Of a stretch of 64,000 nt of DNA, positions 11,515 to 22,732 are shown piece after piece; within the stretch, counting starts at the first letter, position 1, and each line of letters opens with the position of its first letter. This DNA is from Oikopleura dioica. Taxonomy: Eukaryota > Chordata > Appendicularia > Copelata > Oikopleuridae. Both the position numbers and the translations under genes were made by a program. Location: positions 1,426,001-1,490,000 of the forward strand of contig OU015570.1 in the NCBI GenBank assembly GCA_907165135.1, given 5' to 3'. Below the pieces are notes generated by a model. It was not told the DNA's origin and did not search any database. It saw only the letters and a program-made list of their open reading frames with translations.

Positions 11515-12195
11515 GGGATCCCCCGATTTTTCAAGTCTTTATGACGGGTGTCTTTGCGGCATTTTTAGAATCCCCGTGTTCTGAGGGTCATTTTGATATA
11601 TTATATGTCCCCCTTACGAGCATCTTTACCCAAAATTTTGACCCTTGAAAATCCTAAAAATGCATGTAATTTGTACTTAGCGTGAAAATCGCAATTTTTT
11701 CGACTTTTCGATGTCATCGAAAATAGACGTGTAAGGGGTCTTTCGAACGCTTACAGTGCACTGAGTAAGAATCTGATAACCGCATTCGGATTTTCGGCCA
11801 TATATCGGCGCTAGAGAGCAATTTAGAGCCTGAAAAGGGCCAAAATGGCATCAAAAAGTTTTTCTTAAGAAAAATTTTTCTTACTTCACCAAACGATTTC
11901 TCTGTTCTAGAGATTGTAGATGAGGGATCAAGAAAGATAATAAAAATTGATTTAGGGCTCTATATAAGAGCAAAAAAAAAACTAGTTCGACTTTGAAAAA
12001 GGCCCAAAACGGGGGTTTTCGCGAGTATCTATGTATTCAGCCCGCTTTTTCGAGGTGTTTCCCCTTATGAAAATTTTTTTCTGTACTAGAGTTTGTTCAT
12101 TGAGAAACGGGCTTCAAAATGAGCCATTAACCATTTAAAAAGCTAAGTCCAGAAAAAAGTAGTTCGACGTCAAAGTTGGCGAAATCGGGGGTCCC
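11515..12195. mobile_element. piggyBac-like non-autonomous element, family P1 (copy b)
   Basis: It starts GGGATCCCCCGATTTTTCAA and ends AATCGGGGGTCCC, with TTAA on both sides (11511-11514 and 12196-12199). It is 681 bp and colinear with copies a and c. No coding potential was seen. Confidence 0.8.
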
Positions 12196-13240
12196 TTAAG
12201 GCATCTTAGTGGGACACTACAAAATCGACCATTGTCCAAATTTCCGGACTTTTTCAAAATTGTATTGATTACCGATCATTTTCTCTAAAAAAGGAATCAA
12301 TTTACTTCAATTTACTTCTTTTTGGGCGCAAGCTGAGCTTGTTCGCGAGGTTGAAGAAGAAGAGTAAAAACTTAGGGTCATTAAGTGGTTTTTCTTTCAT
12401 AATCTCTTTGTATTGACCCTGTAGCAATGCTTTTTAAGAATACTTGGTGGGACATAAAACTTTTTCCGGTGACGCAAATTTCCGGACATTTTTTGGAAAC
12501 CAGGGGACAAAATTAGTCCGAAAATAAGGAAACCAACTGTATTTAATGATCTTACCCTAATTGGGCGCTTCTTATTCCTGAAACTACACATCAAATCATA
12601 ATTTATTAATGAAAATTCACTAATTATGACCTTCATGCGGTAAATTGCCCTGATCCTCCTTGATTCCTTCAAGCTTGATTTATCCTGCCATTCATTCTTT
12701 CAACGCAATTCGACTTTTTGTCTAGAAAAACATCTGTGTCAAGCAAAATGTCGTCCAAACGAAGAAAGTCCTTGTGTTGAGAGAATCTAGTCCTAAGTGA
12801 AGCTAAAATTTTATCTATTTTACTAACCATATCTAAATGAAGCTCTTTATCTTCTTAATAAACTGTGTTTCTATTCCTAGTTATAATATAATCTTTTAAC
12901 GAAAGAACATAATCCCTATGTATAAGCACTTATTCACTGCAAATTGTATAAACATTATGAAGAGGCCCTGCTTTCAAGTAATAGACACCCGCTCCGCGGG
13001 TTTACTGGAAGGAATTTCAAAAGGATAAATAACAATAACAAAAGAATCTCTAAATTTTTAAAAAGAAACATGTTTTCGTGACATTCGTTACATTCGTGAC
13101 ATTCGTGACTTTTTCAGCACTGTCGGAAAATAGTCAGCGCTGTTTTTCACACTCCGAATTTAATGCTTGGTGGTCGGTTTTCCCGACCCCGTGTTTTGAG
13201 CGCTTAGTCGCCCGCCCGTGTATTGAGAAGTTAAACTTAC
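12196..13240. other. AT-rich stretch without a gene
   Basis: No supported gene. A short GTGACATTCGTTACATTCGT-type tandem motif lies at 13079-13112. Confidence 0.3.
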
Positions 13241-13523
13241 CTTTCCAGCAATTTTCGATAAGGTTGGCATTTGGATTTGTGGTCTTCAAAGAATATTCTG
13301 AAGAAAAACCACTTGTTGATATCTTGAGCAACTTTCGCGTTTCTCCATTCGGCGTCTTGATATGCAGCTCATTGTCAAGTTTTAATAATGAAGCTTTTAC
13401 TTTAACTGGGAATTTCTTGCCTTCGTCGTCATAGATGTCCGCACTTTGACCTTTCTGGAGCTTTTTTACCCGCTTAGTCCGGTCATTTTCGTCATCCACA
13501 AGATTGGGGGCAGGCGAATTAAT
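13241..13523 (-). CDS. Isolated coding exon of an unidentified gene
   Basis: A 94-codon open exon lies between a plausible acceptor (GGGTTAG, ending at 13524) and an excellent donor (AAAG|GTAAGT, intron starting at 13240). The encoded segment is charged and mixed, starting INSPAPNLVDDENDR and ending NANLIENCWK, with several predicted beta strands. I found no partner exon I could join with confidence and do not recognise a family. It could be a host exon or a piece of a retroelement pol C-terminus. Confidence 0.4.
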
Positions 13524-14484
13524 CTAACCCCACATTTCGAGGAAATCCTGCGACAAAAAATGTCCAGAACTTCCTTAAAAAGCGTTATTAAGTGGTGCCT
13601 TTTGTCTTAAATGAAATTGTCGTTTCAGTTATTAATGAAAATATGGTCCTTTATTTAAAGAGCAATCCTGATACGTAGCACCTTTTATGAAACATCCGCG
13701 AACAGTTTTCCCATAACCGTTTCTCAACACTATACTTACGCACTTTGTCATAATAATTATCTCCATCGAAGCCACCTAAAACGCGAATGGTTATTTTTTA
13801 TATTGATACCTCATATACTCATGTATTACATGAGTCATAAAAAGGCTATTTTTAGAAAAACTCGCCCCTTCAAAAAGTCTTCGAATTTCAATCTTTACCC
13901 TTTCTGAGGTTTATCTATACCAAAGAAAATGATTTTCGGGAGGAAAAATTTGTACGAAATTTCCTTACAGTACTTTTTGACTCAAAAGTACTAAAATAGT
14001 CAAAATCCAAAATTAACCATTATGCCCAAAGTTATACTTTTCTGGTGCAGTTTTTGATCGTGATTACAAAAAATAGTTAAAAATGTACTCGAAGTACAGA
14101 TGTTCTTGAAAAAAACAATTTATGAAAAATTTTCATAAAAACTCAAAATTCAAAAAACGTCTCTAGACGTTAAGAATCGATGTTTTTGTTATTTTCATTG
14201 TTGTTCACAAAAGAGAAATTGAGCAAAACGATAATATAAGCTAAATGTAAAGGTAATTAATCACACAGATTCTCTTAATTTATCTGATTTTTTACCGACA
14301 ATGCTTATTTGTCACCTTACTTCTCTGCTCAAAGCACTTTCTCAATCAGAAAAAGGAAAGAGTAAAAATGCAACATTTGAGAGTTTAATGGAACTACATA
14401 TAGCCTAGTCATAAAACACATTTACGTCCAGTTTCTTTGCTTGTTGCCCAAAAATTGGGAAAATAAGCATCAATATAACCAAGC
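13524..14484. other. AT-rich stretch without a gene
   Basis: No open frame with splice or start support and no clear repeat were seen. Confidence 0.3.
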
Positions 14485-14564
14485 CAGGGGTCTGGATTTT
14501 GGCAAAAATGAAAAGCAAAAGCGAAAGCCCATGAGCGGATTCGTTAAGCGAATCGAGACCCCTG
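14485..14564. mobile_element. Very short hAT-like miniature element
   Basis: It begins CAGGGGTCTGGATTTTGGC and ends CGAATCGAGACCCCTG, a 9-bp perfect terminal repeat of the hAT CAGGGG type. The same termini bound the 41805-42527 element. Flanks (accaagc versus acaaagc) match 6 of 7, so the target duplication is uncertain. Confidence 0.45.
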
Positions 14565-14639
14565 ACAAAGCGAGCACTGCTCGCCGTTCAGATCTTTCTC
14601 TTTCATGTCTAGAGAACCTGTAGGAATGCAGATCCTACA

Positions 14640-14846
14640 GTAATGACAACATAAAGAAATGGCTTGCCCGTCGATGCCGCTGCGGACGGGAGCCTTACGG
14701 CCGAAGCCGCTGCAGCCGTGAAGCCCTTGGCTCGTGTAAGCTGAATCACATCCGTAGACCCTCACTCTCCTTATAAATAGACCGCCCTAGAAATCTGGTT
14801 ATTGATGTCACTCAGTTCATTGCTCTCGAATAAAGTATAATAAGAG
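14640..14846 (+). promoter_or_regulatory. Possible solo-LTR fragment (TATA and polyadenylation signals)
   Basis: CTTATAAATAG (about 14770) is followed about 60 bp later by CGAATAAAG (14828). That TATA-to-AATAAA spacing resembles the U3-R part of an LTR. TCTCGAATAAAGTA recurs near 31325. No LTR ends were defined, so this is tentative. Confidence 0.3.
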
Positions 14847-15381
14847 GGTCGTCACTTCCAACCTTTCGGGATCCCGAATGTTTCGGGATTTCCCGAATCT
14901 TTCGGGATTACTCCCGAATCTTTCGGGAATTCCCGAACCTTTCGGGATCGCCCGAATCATTCGGAAATTTCGTTGAGGATTACGTTATGAAAAAGTGGTA
15001 TAAATGCCGAATTCGGGCATTTTACTTATCAAAAGAGAACTCTAGCTGCTTTCGTCAAATTCGATGGTCTAAGAAGGCCAAACATTGTTTCAATTGTGAA
15101 TTTGCAGTCAAAGAGAATGTGTGCGCTCCGCGCCTGTCTTATAGAGAACTTCATGAGTTATAAATCCAATTATTCGTGTAAATTATTTTTTTCCTTCGTG
15201 CCTTCATTTGCTTCAATAAAGATGTACTTAGACGTTACTATTTTGCTTAAGATATTTTCTCGGACAGAAATCATTCAAAAATCATCCCCGAAAGGTTCGA
15301 AGACAAAAGGCCCATTTTCACTGCGAATGTTTCGGGAAATCCCGAAACATTCGGGATACCGAAAGGTTGGAAGATTCAACC
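14847..15381. mobile_element. Mutator-like foldback element, CTTTCGGGA/TCCCGAA type (copy a)
   Basis: Terminal repeats CTTCCAACCTTTCGG... are made of alternating TTTCGGGA and TCCCGAA units. The flanks taataagag and ttataagag match 8 of 9, a Mutator-size duplication. The interior carries the box GTGCGCTCCGCGCCTG at 15121-15136, shared with elements at 23.4, 25.2, 29.4 and 31.0 kb. A second, rearranged copy lies at 30963-31530. Confidence 0.7.
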
Positions 15382-15657
15382 TTATAAGAGATACGTCAGA
15401 TGCGTGATTGATATGCATAGAGATAAAGAGGATAGTGCAATCCTACCGAACCCCTCTTAATTGTCGGTATGTATCATGGTCCGTGGTCCATGGCTGTTGA
15501 TTTCGAGGGAGATCGGGAACTCCCAGTTTCGACGCTTTTGGTACTGCCAGTACCAATCAAGGTTAGTACCTTACTCGCAGTTTCGAGTGCTCATTTTGTC
15601 TTTTCAATTGATAAGTTCACGGAATATTTCAGTTGGAAAAATAGTACGCGGAAAAAT
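15382..15657. other. No gene; fragment related to 21.5-21.7 kb
   Basis: Motifs such as TTTGGTACTGCCAGTACCAA and GGGAACTCCCAG recur in altered form at 21525-21660, suggesting fragments of another palindrome-ended element. Confidence 0.35.
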
Positions 15658-15660
15658 ACA

Positions 15661-16328
15661 GTGAAAACCCATTTTCACTCTCACTCTTCAGCTTGTTTAA
15701 TTTTTCGATTATCGTTATTTTTTGCACACTAACAAATTTTTATGCTCTTTCATCTACATTTCTTAAAATTTTCATAGCTTATCGTTACGCTGAGTTAGGG
15801 CGAAAACATAAGCGCTCTCTTTCAAGAGTACATAAGTCCTCGAAATATTCGGATTGACACTTCGAGACTGCCCTCATTGAAAAGCCCGTGCCTTCTTGCA
15901 TAAGGCTTACTTATTGAGATTTAATGGAAATTTTTGCAGCTCTCGTAATCGAGCGGTTTATAAAGGTTCTTGTGACCAGCGCAGCTGGAATCCCGCGCAA
16001 ACAGTGTAAAATGGCCGTGTTTCACGCCGAGCGCTCCAGGTAACCCGCATTAATCCCACGATAATCAGATAAGTAAACGCTTCCAGGAAATCTCCATAAG
16101 TAAGCCTTAAAGCAGGGTTTTGAATGAGGGCAGTCTCGAAGTGTCAATCCGAATATTTCGAGGACTTATGTATACTTGAAAGAGAGAAAATTTTAAGAAA
16201 TGTAGATGAAAGAGCATAAAAAGTTTAATTAGTGTGCAAAAATATCGATAATCGAAAAATCAAACCAGCTGAAGAGTGAGAGTGAAAAAGGGCGAGAAGC
16301 GCGCGCGGAGCTCGGTCGGCGGGGTCCC
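15661..16328. mobile_element. Hairpin piggyBac-like element, family P2 (5'-truncated copy)
   Basis: The two halves are nearly complementary over about 200 bp (for example TCTTTCATCTACATTTCTTA versus its complement near 16200). The right end, GGAGCTCGGTCGGCGGGGTC, runs into TTAA and matches the complete copy at 44608-45352. The left terminus is replaced by a pogo-like TACAGTGAAAACCC end at 15658. Confidence 0.7.
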
Positions 16329-16332
16329 TTAA

Positions 16333-16790
16333 GGGGTCCCACCCCGGAATTTGAGATCTCATAAATACCCGACTTATAATACATTTTTGGAATCCTTAGA
16401 ACCTGAGGATCATTATTTGCTTCTACCGAAGGCTCTCGACCAACCGGTTTGCTGTAAAATTGAAAAAACGTTAAACTCGCGGTAAATCGCGGTTCGGCCC
16501 CTTTTGACCCTAAAACACCCCTAATATGGGTATCAATCGACTAATTATTAAATTTCTTGTCAAATGAAATATGAACCGCGGTCAACCGCTATGAACCGGG
16601 CGGTCAAAATCGCGGTTAAGCCCCTTCCGACCCAAAAATACCCCTAATATGGGTATCAATCGACTTATTTTTGAATTTCTAGTCAAATGGAATATAAACC
16701 GCGGTCAACCGCAATGAACCGGGCGGTCAAAATCGCGGTTTAGCCCATTCCGACCCAAACCTCGACAAATTATTTATCATTTGAATTTTT
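16333..16790. repeat. piggyBac-like left end (family P1-like) followed by a tandem duplication of about 120 bp
   Basis: The sequence starts GGGGTCCCACCCCGG right after TTAA, which it shares with the P2 copy on its left. A unit with CCGCGGTCAACCGC and ATGAACCGGGCGGTCAAAAT is then repeated about two and a half times at 16480-16760. I found no matching right end. Confidence 0.55.
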
Positions 16791-17088
16791 ATAGGTTGAC
16801 CAAAACTCCTTCATCAATTGCTAAATCATAAAAAAGACAAAAATGGAAACAAATCTTGATAATTATAATCTGAAAATATTTTTACGCGAAAATATTTTGG
16901 CTCAATTTCGATTCATCCATCAAAAATCCGCGATTTTTGCGCACCTTTTCTCTTCACTCATTTTGCTTGCTCTTTTTCGGCACTCCTGTTATCAATCTTT
17001 GATTTGGCTGGGATTTTTGCTTAAAAGTTGTCTCCCTCGCCGAAGCCGAGACAAATAAAAATAGAAATTTGTTAAAATTCTCGGCAAA

Positions 17089-18648
17089 ATGGGTAGACCG
17101 AGTGAAGCAAAAAAGAGACGAAGTGAAAAATCGCAAGCTGCGCTCGCAAAGAGATATTCAAGAGAAATCGAACCGCAACAAGAGAATTCAGATAGCGATG
17201 ACAATTTTCTTGATCCTCAACTTGTGAATTTTTTCTATGAAAACAAAAAACGAAATCGGAAGCACTTTTCTCCTCACAACCGCTGATATATTTGAAGTAA
17301 GAATACTTCAAACCGATATTTGACTTTATTTTATTGATTAGATATTGAAACATTGGCGGCATTCATGTGACAAACCAACTCTCAAAATTCAAATTAATTC
17401 AATTAAATTGCTTCGAGTCAGTATGAAGCTTCTCTGCGAAAATTGCAAATTTTCAACTCTTCTGACAAACAACGATAAACTCTCCACCAGAGCTCTTTCA
17501 ATCGCACGCTCCCTCGGTAAGCTTTTAGAATAAGATTTCATTGAAATAATTTATAAGGAATAACGCAATCGCAACAAATGGGATTTTTATGTGGTATGAA
17601 TTTGAACGCAGTGGTTGACAAGAATGGGCGACATTTATCACCGTCTTTCCGTCGGGATTATTATTTGAGTGAGCTAAAAAAATTGATGATCTCTTCATAA
17701 AAATGGCAAAAAATGACTCCGCGACGCTTCTTGAGAAACTTTTATCTACTCGCTCCGATATACAATTATTTGTCGACGGAACCTATGTAAGAACCCATAT
17801 TTTTGATTTTGAAATTAAAAAAAAATTTTAGCCAATTAGAACAAATTATTCCTCGCCTGTTTGTTGTATTGTACTTGGTGTTTTCGTAGATGGGAAAGCG
17901 AAGATTCTAGATCATACTGTAGAAAAAGAGGGGCTCCTGAATATAATCCACTTGTCTCATCGGGCTACGGTCACATTCATCAAAATATCACCAGCAAAGG
18001 ACTTGAGGCAGTAGGAGTCAAACGACTCCTGATTTATTTTTCAGGCTTGAAACGGTGTATTCTGCTCTTGGGGTCAATTCCGATACGAAACTGGGCAATC
18101 GAAATAAGTGTCGAATAGCGGTTGCAGTTCAAAGTATTGTGTAGGGGATTTTCGGTTTGATCGGGATCGTAAAATTACTCTAGGACAAAACATGCGAAAA
18201 AAGCGCGGGAAGGAAAATTTAGTATCGCGGAATACACGGAAGCCATCGATGAAATGTTCCGTCACATGTGCGGTGACCATAGCTCTTGCAATGATCCTGG
18301 CCGATGTGGGGTGGTAGATTGCCTTGACGAAAAGACACTTGGAGGAAAACGCGAAAAATTTGTCGACACTATCAAACTAAATATTCTTTTACATAAAGAT
18401 ACATTGAATGATATAAGCAATTGCGGCTCGACAAGCGCCGCGGAGTCATTCAATTCGACTATCTATCGTCGGCGACTCCTTGTAAAAGTAGGCATTTTCT
18501 TAGACATAAGGCATATTTTTTCAGGGCGAACCCACGAGATATTTATCACGACACCCTGAAAGCATCTATGCCGCGGGCACTCTTATTTTTAATTCAAGTT
18601 GGGACGAATTTGCGAAACGAGTCGGATCCAAATTGGGTTTCTCAATGA
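17089..18648 (+). pseudogene. Broken Mutator-like (MULE) transposase gene with short introns
   Basis: Plus-strand exons can be traced with GTAAG donors at 17295, 17518 and 17789 and TTAG/TTCAG acceptors. The start MGRPSEAKKRRSEK is basic, as in transposase N-termini. FVDGTY at about 17770 fits the first catalytic Asp of the MULE DDE domain (DGT[FY]). The region 18240-18470 has a C/H-rich pattern (HMCGDHSSCN...GRCGVVDC) followed by STSAAESFNSTIYRRRL, like the C-terminal part of animal Mutator-type transposases. A 3' exon resumes at about 18526 with ANPRDIYHDTL. Stops and frameshifts between exons show it is dead. It could once have served the 9-bp-duplication foldback elements, but I found no matching terminal repeats around it. 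Confidence 0.6.
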
Positions 18649-18900
18649 ATCGTTCTGAGAAGGTTTTTCATGTCTAAAACCGCTTGTCGGAAGAAAAGCG
18701 ATTGTAAAAATAAGAGCCGCTTGCGGCTTTGAAAATCGGATTTCAATAAATGCCATAAAAACCTGTTTCAGCTTTGAAAAACTTTCTTCTATTAGAGAAA
18801 AAGAAGAAAAAATCTAAGCAAAGATACACGCGAAAATGTGAAAATAAACAGAAGGGAAGTTGCGATAAATTTTCATTTTTGTTTTTCTATCGCAAAAAAT

Positions 18901-19190
18901 GAACCCGGTCTTCACGAACCTAGCCTTCACGAACCTAATCCCAAGAACCTAGTCTTCACGAACCTAGTCTTCACGAACCTAGTCACACGAACCTAGTCAT
19001 CAACCCATTTCCCTTACTGCCCCAAAATTTTTCTATTTGAAATTTCACGAACCTAGTCTTCACGAACCTAGTCTTCACGAACCTAGTCCCACGAACCTAG
19101 TCTTCACGAACCTAGTCCCACGAACCTAGTCTTCACGAACCTAGTCTTCACGAACCTAGTCCCACGAACCTAGTCCTCACGAAACTGGTC
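18901..19190. repeat. Minisatellite of 13/15-bp units (CACGAACCTAGTCTT)
   Basis: About 16 direct copies of [TT]CACGAACCTAGTC lie in two blocks (18901-19000 and 19045-19190), mixing 13- and 15-bp forms. It lies just downstream of the transposase pseudogene, and no inverted partner was found upstream. Confidence 0.9.
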
Positions 19191-19511
19191 ATGGGTCTCG
19201 TTTTTTCGACTCGATTTTTTAGAAAACTTCCATAAAAGGCCCTTTTCCGATTAGTTAAATATACAACGACAACGAAAGCTCGTATGCAACGCGAAAATGA
19301 CTACCGAACAAGTAGAGAGCAAAACAACGAGTTCAAAAAGAGTCTGATCAAAGACCTCGAAAACCTCGAGCTCAATGAAAACTAATCAATATTTCTAACA
19401 GATTTGCTTTTAGAATTCATTTTCTTTTACTAACTTCTTCTTTGCTTGCTTCTGAAATCTTCAGTAAATGGAATTAGCATGAAAATTTTCTAATTTTTCT
19501 CTTTCTTTAGA
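19191..19511. other. Upstream region of the 19.5 kb gene
   Basis: A 33-codon plus-strand ORF (starting MQRENDYRTSREQ, about 19283) has protein-like composition but no visible splice link to the gene downstream. A pyrimidine-rich TTTCTCTTTCTTTAG acceptor ends at 19510, two bases before that gene's ATG, so either an upstream exon or trans-splicing supplies the 5' end. Confidence 0.35.
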
Positions 19512-20255
19512 ATGCATCAATTCAATTTTGTCAAAACAACAATTGGCACCACCCTCTGTGGTATTCTTTTTGTATAGAATTTTCTTCTTGCATTTTCTAA
19601 AATTATCTTATAGCTAACAAGTGCTCTCTATGGCTACAGTACCTACAGAATTCTTATTCGCGACTATTTTCTAGACGATACTCCTAATCTCGACAAAACC
19701 GAGCTTCAAAGTGTTGTTGACGTAGGTTTTTTCTGAAAAATGATTTTTCATTATATTCTAGTTTTTTGAAAAAGAATGTCATTATGCCAACGCTGAGCGC
19801 AGCAATCAGTATGATTGCATTTTTCTGCGTATTCAACAGAAGGATTATAAAATCTCCATCAGTCTTACGTAAGATCCTTTATCATGTTATTTTTCAATTT
19901 TTTTAGTGATTATAAGCTGTCATTGTATTGTCATTGTTATCAATATTATGGTCGTTGCGATGAACTTTACCGGTACGATGAGAGCGATTCGGCCATTGCC
20001 ATCATTTTGTTTTATGCTATACGTAAGATTATCATTTCTCGAAATTATCTTATTTACAAATAATAGGTAATCTATAATGGAGCGTGTGCGTTTCTACTTT
20101 CTTTGCAAATTATGATTGGTATCTTTTATCTCCGCCAGGAAATCAGCGCGATGCAATTGGGTGAAATCGAAGTCCAAAGAAAAACCTTGAAAAACAAAAA
20201 CGAAATACATCAAATACGCGACCAAATAGGATTTATGAAAATTCCGCGTCTATGA
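19512..20255 (+). CDS. Two-pass membrane protein with Cys-rich loop; BK channel beta-subunit-like (tentative), five exons
   Basis: Exons are 19512-19571, 19614-19721, 19762-19868, 19907-20022 and 20067-20255, with introns of 42, 40, 38 and 44 nt, all GT...AG. The product is about 190 residues. One hydrophobic segment spans the exon 1/2 junction (TTIGTTLCGILF then LTSALYGYS). A loop of about 100 residues with six cysteines follows (KECHYAN, YDCIFLRI, LYCHCYQYYGRC). A second segment, ACAFLLSLQIMIGIFYL, precedes a charged helical tail. Two helices around a cysteine-rich extracellular loop and this length match Ca-activated K channel beta subunits (KCNMB), which modulate BK gating. That identity is inference from topology and pattern. 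The first three junctions keep frame; the last is off by one base, meaning decay, a read error or non-canonical splicing. Confidence 0.5.
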
Positions 20256-20980
20256 TGAGCGAAATCCAAAAACTTCAAATCAATCCAATCGAGACAATGA
20301 AAGTTCCTAGAAAAATCAGCGCACTCAATTATAACTGTTCCGACTGTATTGGAAGAGTCATTTGACTCTTGTAGTGAGCATTCGTATGCAAATGTACATG
20401 TTGGTGAATAAATTGGAATTCATAGATTCTCTTTTCCGGAAATTTTTTCGTTTTATTCTTTATAGCATTTATTTTATGAGTCTCTTGAATTTTAGCGAGA
20501 ATCCGCATCAAAAACATCGAAAAATAATGTTTATAACTCAACCTTCTGGACAAGAAAAATGTCAAGGTCTTTTGGGGTCACGTGACCTTTTGTGACCTTG
20601 AATGACCTTCAAAAAGATAAAGAAATTTGAATAAGGCATAAATGATAACAGACTATAAATAAATGACAAGTTATAAAGAAAAAAATAAAAATTTTATTTT
20701 GCGGGGCCGACCTTCATTTAGGAGGCTCTATCTTTTTACTGACTTTATCAAAACTCCCAAAACTACTCCCAAATACAGATTAGCGTCTGTCCTATCTAGT
20801 ATAGAAGTTTGTAGGGGCAAGCATAACCCCAATCTAAAGTTATTACGCCTTGAAAACACCCCAAAAAGCCGTTTTTTGAAAATTCGTTTTTTCAAAAGCC
20901 CCTGGGGGCATGTTTGACTTATCCAAACGCGCTAAAGCTACTCCCGAATTGCAATGAAGGCTTGAAGTTTTACATGCAAG
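20256..20980. other. Intergenic, no clear gene
   Basis: AT-rich sequence with no supported ORF. A short TGACCTTTTGTGACCTTGAATGA-type run lies near 20580. Confidence 0.3.
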
Positions 20981-21053
20981 TCGAATTATATTAAACCATA
21001 AGGCCAAACGAAAGTTATTTCGAGGCAAAGTTGGCGATTCCGGGGGATCCCTT
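20981..21053. mobile_element. Right end of a P1-family piggyBac-like element
   Basis: GAGGCAAAGTTGGCGATTCC and GGGGGATCCC, then TTAA, match the right ends of P1 copies b and c (near 12160-12195 and 41150-41184). The left part is missing or too diverged to define. Confidence 0.5.
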
Positions 21054-21861
21054 AAGGCCACTTTTTCGGAAAATCTCCAAAATCTGTCATTCTAAAAAAT
21101 TTTTTAATTTTTTTAATCCGAAAGTTACAGTTCCGCTTGTAAAAGCTAGTTATTATCGACTGTGTCTTCGGCAATTTGGAAGTCGATGGCTAAAAATTCA
21201 GTGTCGGCATTGTCTGTCACTTGAACTTGAAGCATTTCTTCCATCTTCATCGGAGCGAATTCGCTTCGCCTCGCTTCTCTTCGCTACTCGGGCCTTCCGC
21301 TATAAGCCCTCATGATACATTTTGTCCCAAAAAATGGAAAAATTTGCTGTCATCCGATGTAAGGCAAAAATCCATTTTAAGGCCACTTTTGAAATTCGCT
21401 GTCATCAAAAATGGGTTATCACTGAAGAAGTGTATTCTGTCCAAATCTGTAAGTTTTCTATCACAGAGCCCGCGTAGCGAGCGTTTATAGCTGACTAAAA
21501 TTTCGCGGTATCGAATTCAATTCGACGAATTGGTACTTGCAGTGGTACTTGCTTTGGTACTAGGAGTTCCCGACCCCCTCGAGGCTACCGGGGACTCCTC
21601 GGCGGGGAGTAACAATTGGTACTGGGAGTCCCCGGTAGCCATTTCGAGTCCTTTGCCGCTACGTGGCATTTTTTCCGATTAATTTTGCCGTTTTAGAATG
21701 CTGCGACCGTTCATGCCCAGCTTTTTACAAATAACCGCCAATTCATTTCGACTGTGTGCACTCATATTTTGGTTACAGAGATCTAAGTCGACTCTTTTTT
21801 GGCCTCTCTCTAACTTTCAGCGTGCTGAGCGCGCTAGGATCTCTTGTTAATCAGCCTTTAA
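21054..21861. other. Mosaic of short repeat fragments, no gene
   Basis: TTAAGGCCACTTTT and an inner stretch (near 21100-21250) match the pogo-like remnant at 43.13-43.45 kb. GGTACT/AGTACC palindromes lie at 21525-21660. No intact frame was found. Confidence 0.4.
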
Positions 21862-22546
21862 GGGGTCCACTTCCGGAATTTCAAATCTTGATGACGGGCC
21901 CTTTGAGACATATTAAGATTCCCCGTGTTCTGTGTATCATTTTAATGATCAGTTATTTTCCTCTTTAGTGGACATTTTTGTCCCAACTTTTCATAAAAAT
22001 GTCCACAAAAGTGGGCAAGAGTCTTCCAAAATATGTCCCGCCGTAGAGCCTTAAAATTTTTCTTCGATAAATTTTCTTCGAAAAATGGAAAATTTTATCA
22101 TCAAAACGACTTTTTCTGCCTTTTTACCATTTTTAGTCAATAACACGGTTAAGGCCATTAATTTTTTATAAAAGACATCCATATTTTTGAAAAAACACCC
22201 TGTTAATTCCTCATAAATTTTCTTAGCTGGACAAATGTCCACATAGTGGAACATTATCCTTGCAAATATGTCCCACAAAAAGCCTATAAAATGAAGAAAA
22301 TATTCACAAAATTGGGGTCCACAAAAGAGGAAAAAACTGTATTATAGTCCCCCTAACCCAAAATTTAAGCCTTCGAAAATCGCAAAAATGCATGTTATTC
22401 ATGAAAATTCGTTTTTTTGACTTTTCAATGTCCTCAAAAATACACATATAAATGGTCTATCGAAAGGTCAGAATGTACTGATTAGAAATATTATAATCGC
22501 ACAAAAATTTTCGGCCATAATTCGGCGATAGAGAGGAATTTAGGAC
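21862..22546. mobile_element. P1-family piggyBac-like element (copy d), right-truncated and interrupted
   Basis: It starts GGGGTCCACTTCCGG after TTAA (21858-21861), then follows the P1 interior. A 390-bp element (21950-22339) splits it, after which P1 sequence (CATGTTATTC, TCGGCGATAGAGAGGAATT) resumes and ends near 22546. Confidence 0.65.
21950..22339. mobile_element. Short DNA element with CAGTTATTTTCCTCTT ends (family C1)
   Basis: The left end is CAGTTATTTTCCTCTTTAGT and the right end is TCCACAAAAGAGGAAAAAAC followed by TG, so the ends are inverted repeats; TA follows on the right. It contains the hairpin GTGGACATTTTTGTCCCAAC... Related copies are at 22733-22895 and about 29125-30150. TA-flanked CAGT ends suggest a pogo/Tc1-like origin. 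Confidence 0.6.
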
Positions 22547-22732
22547 TTTTGTGTCAATTTGACTGATTTTGTTATCCTGAAAAGATCCAGACTTTCTAGA
22601 CTCGACACGAAATTATCGAGAACTAGAATAAGTGCATTTTTATCACGTGATCGTATTAAAAGAAACACAAAAGGGTCAAAGAAGTCAGTGATATCCATCA
22701 AAAAGGCAATTTTGAGGTTGACCCCATAAAAA

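Noticed and set aside
18901-19190. Telomeric or CRISPR-like repeat
   Set aside because: The 13/15-bp unit has no spacers and does not resemble a telomere motif.
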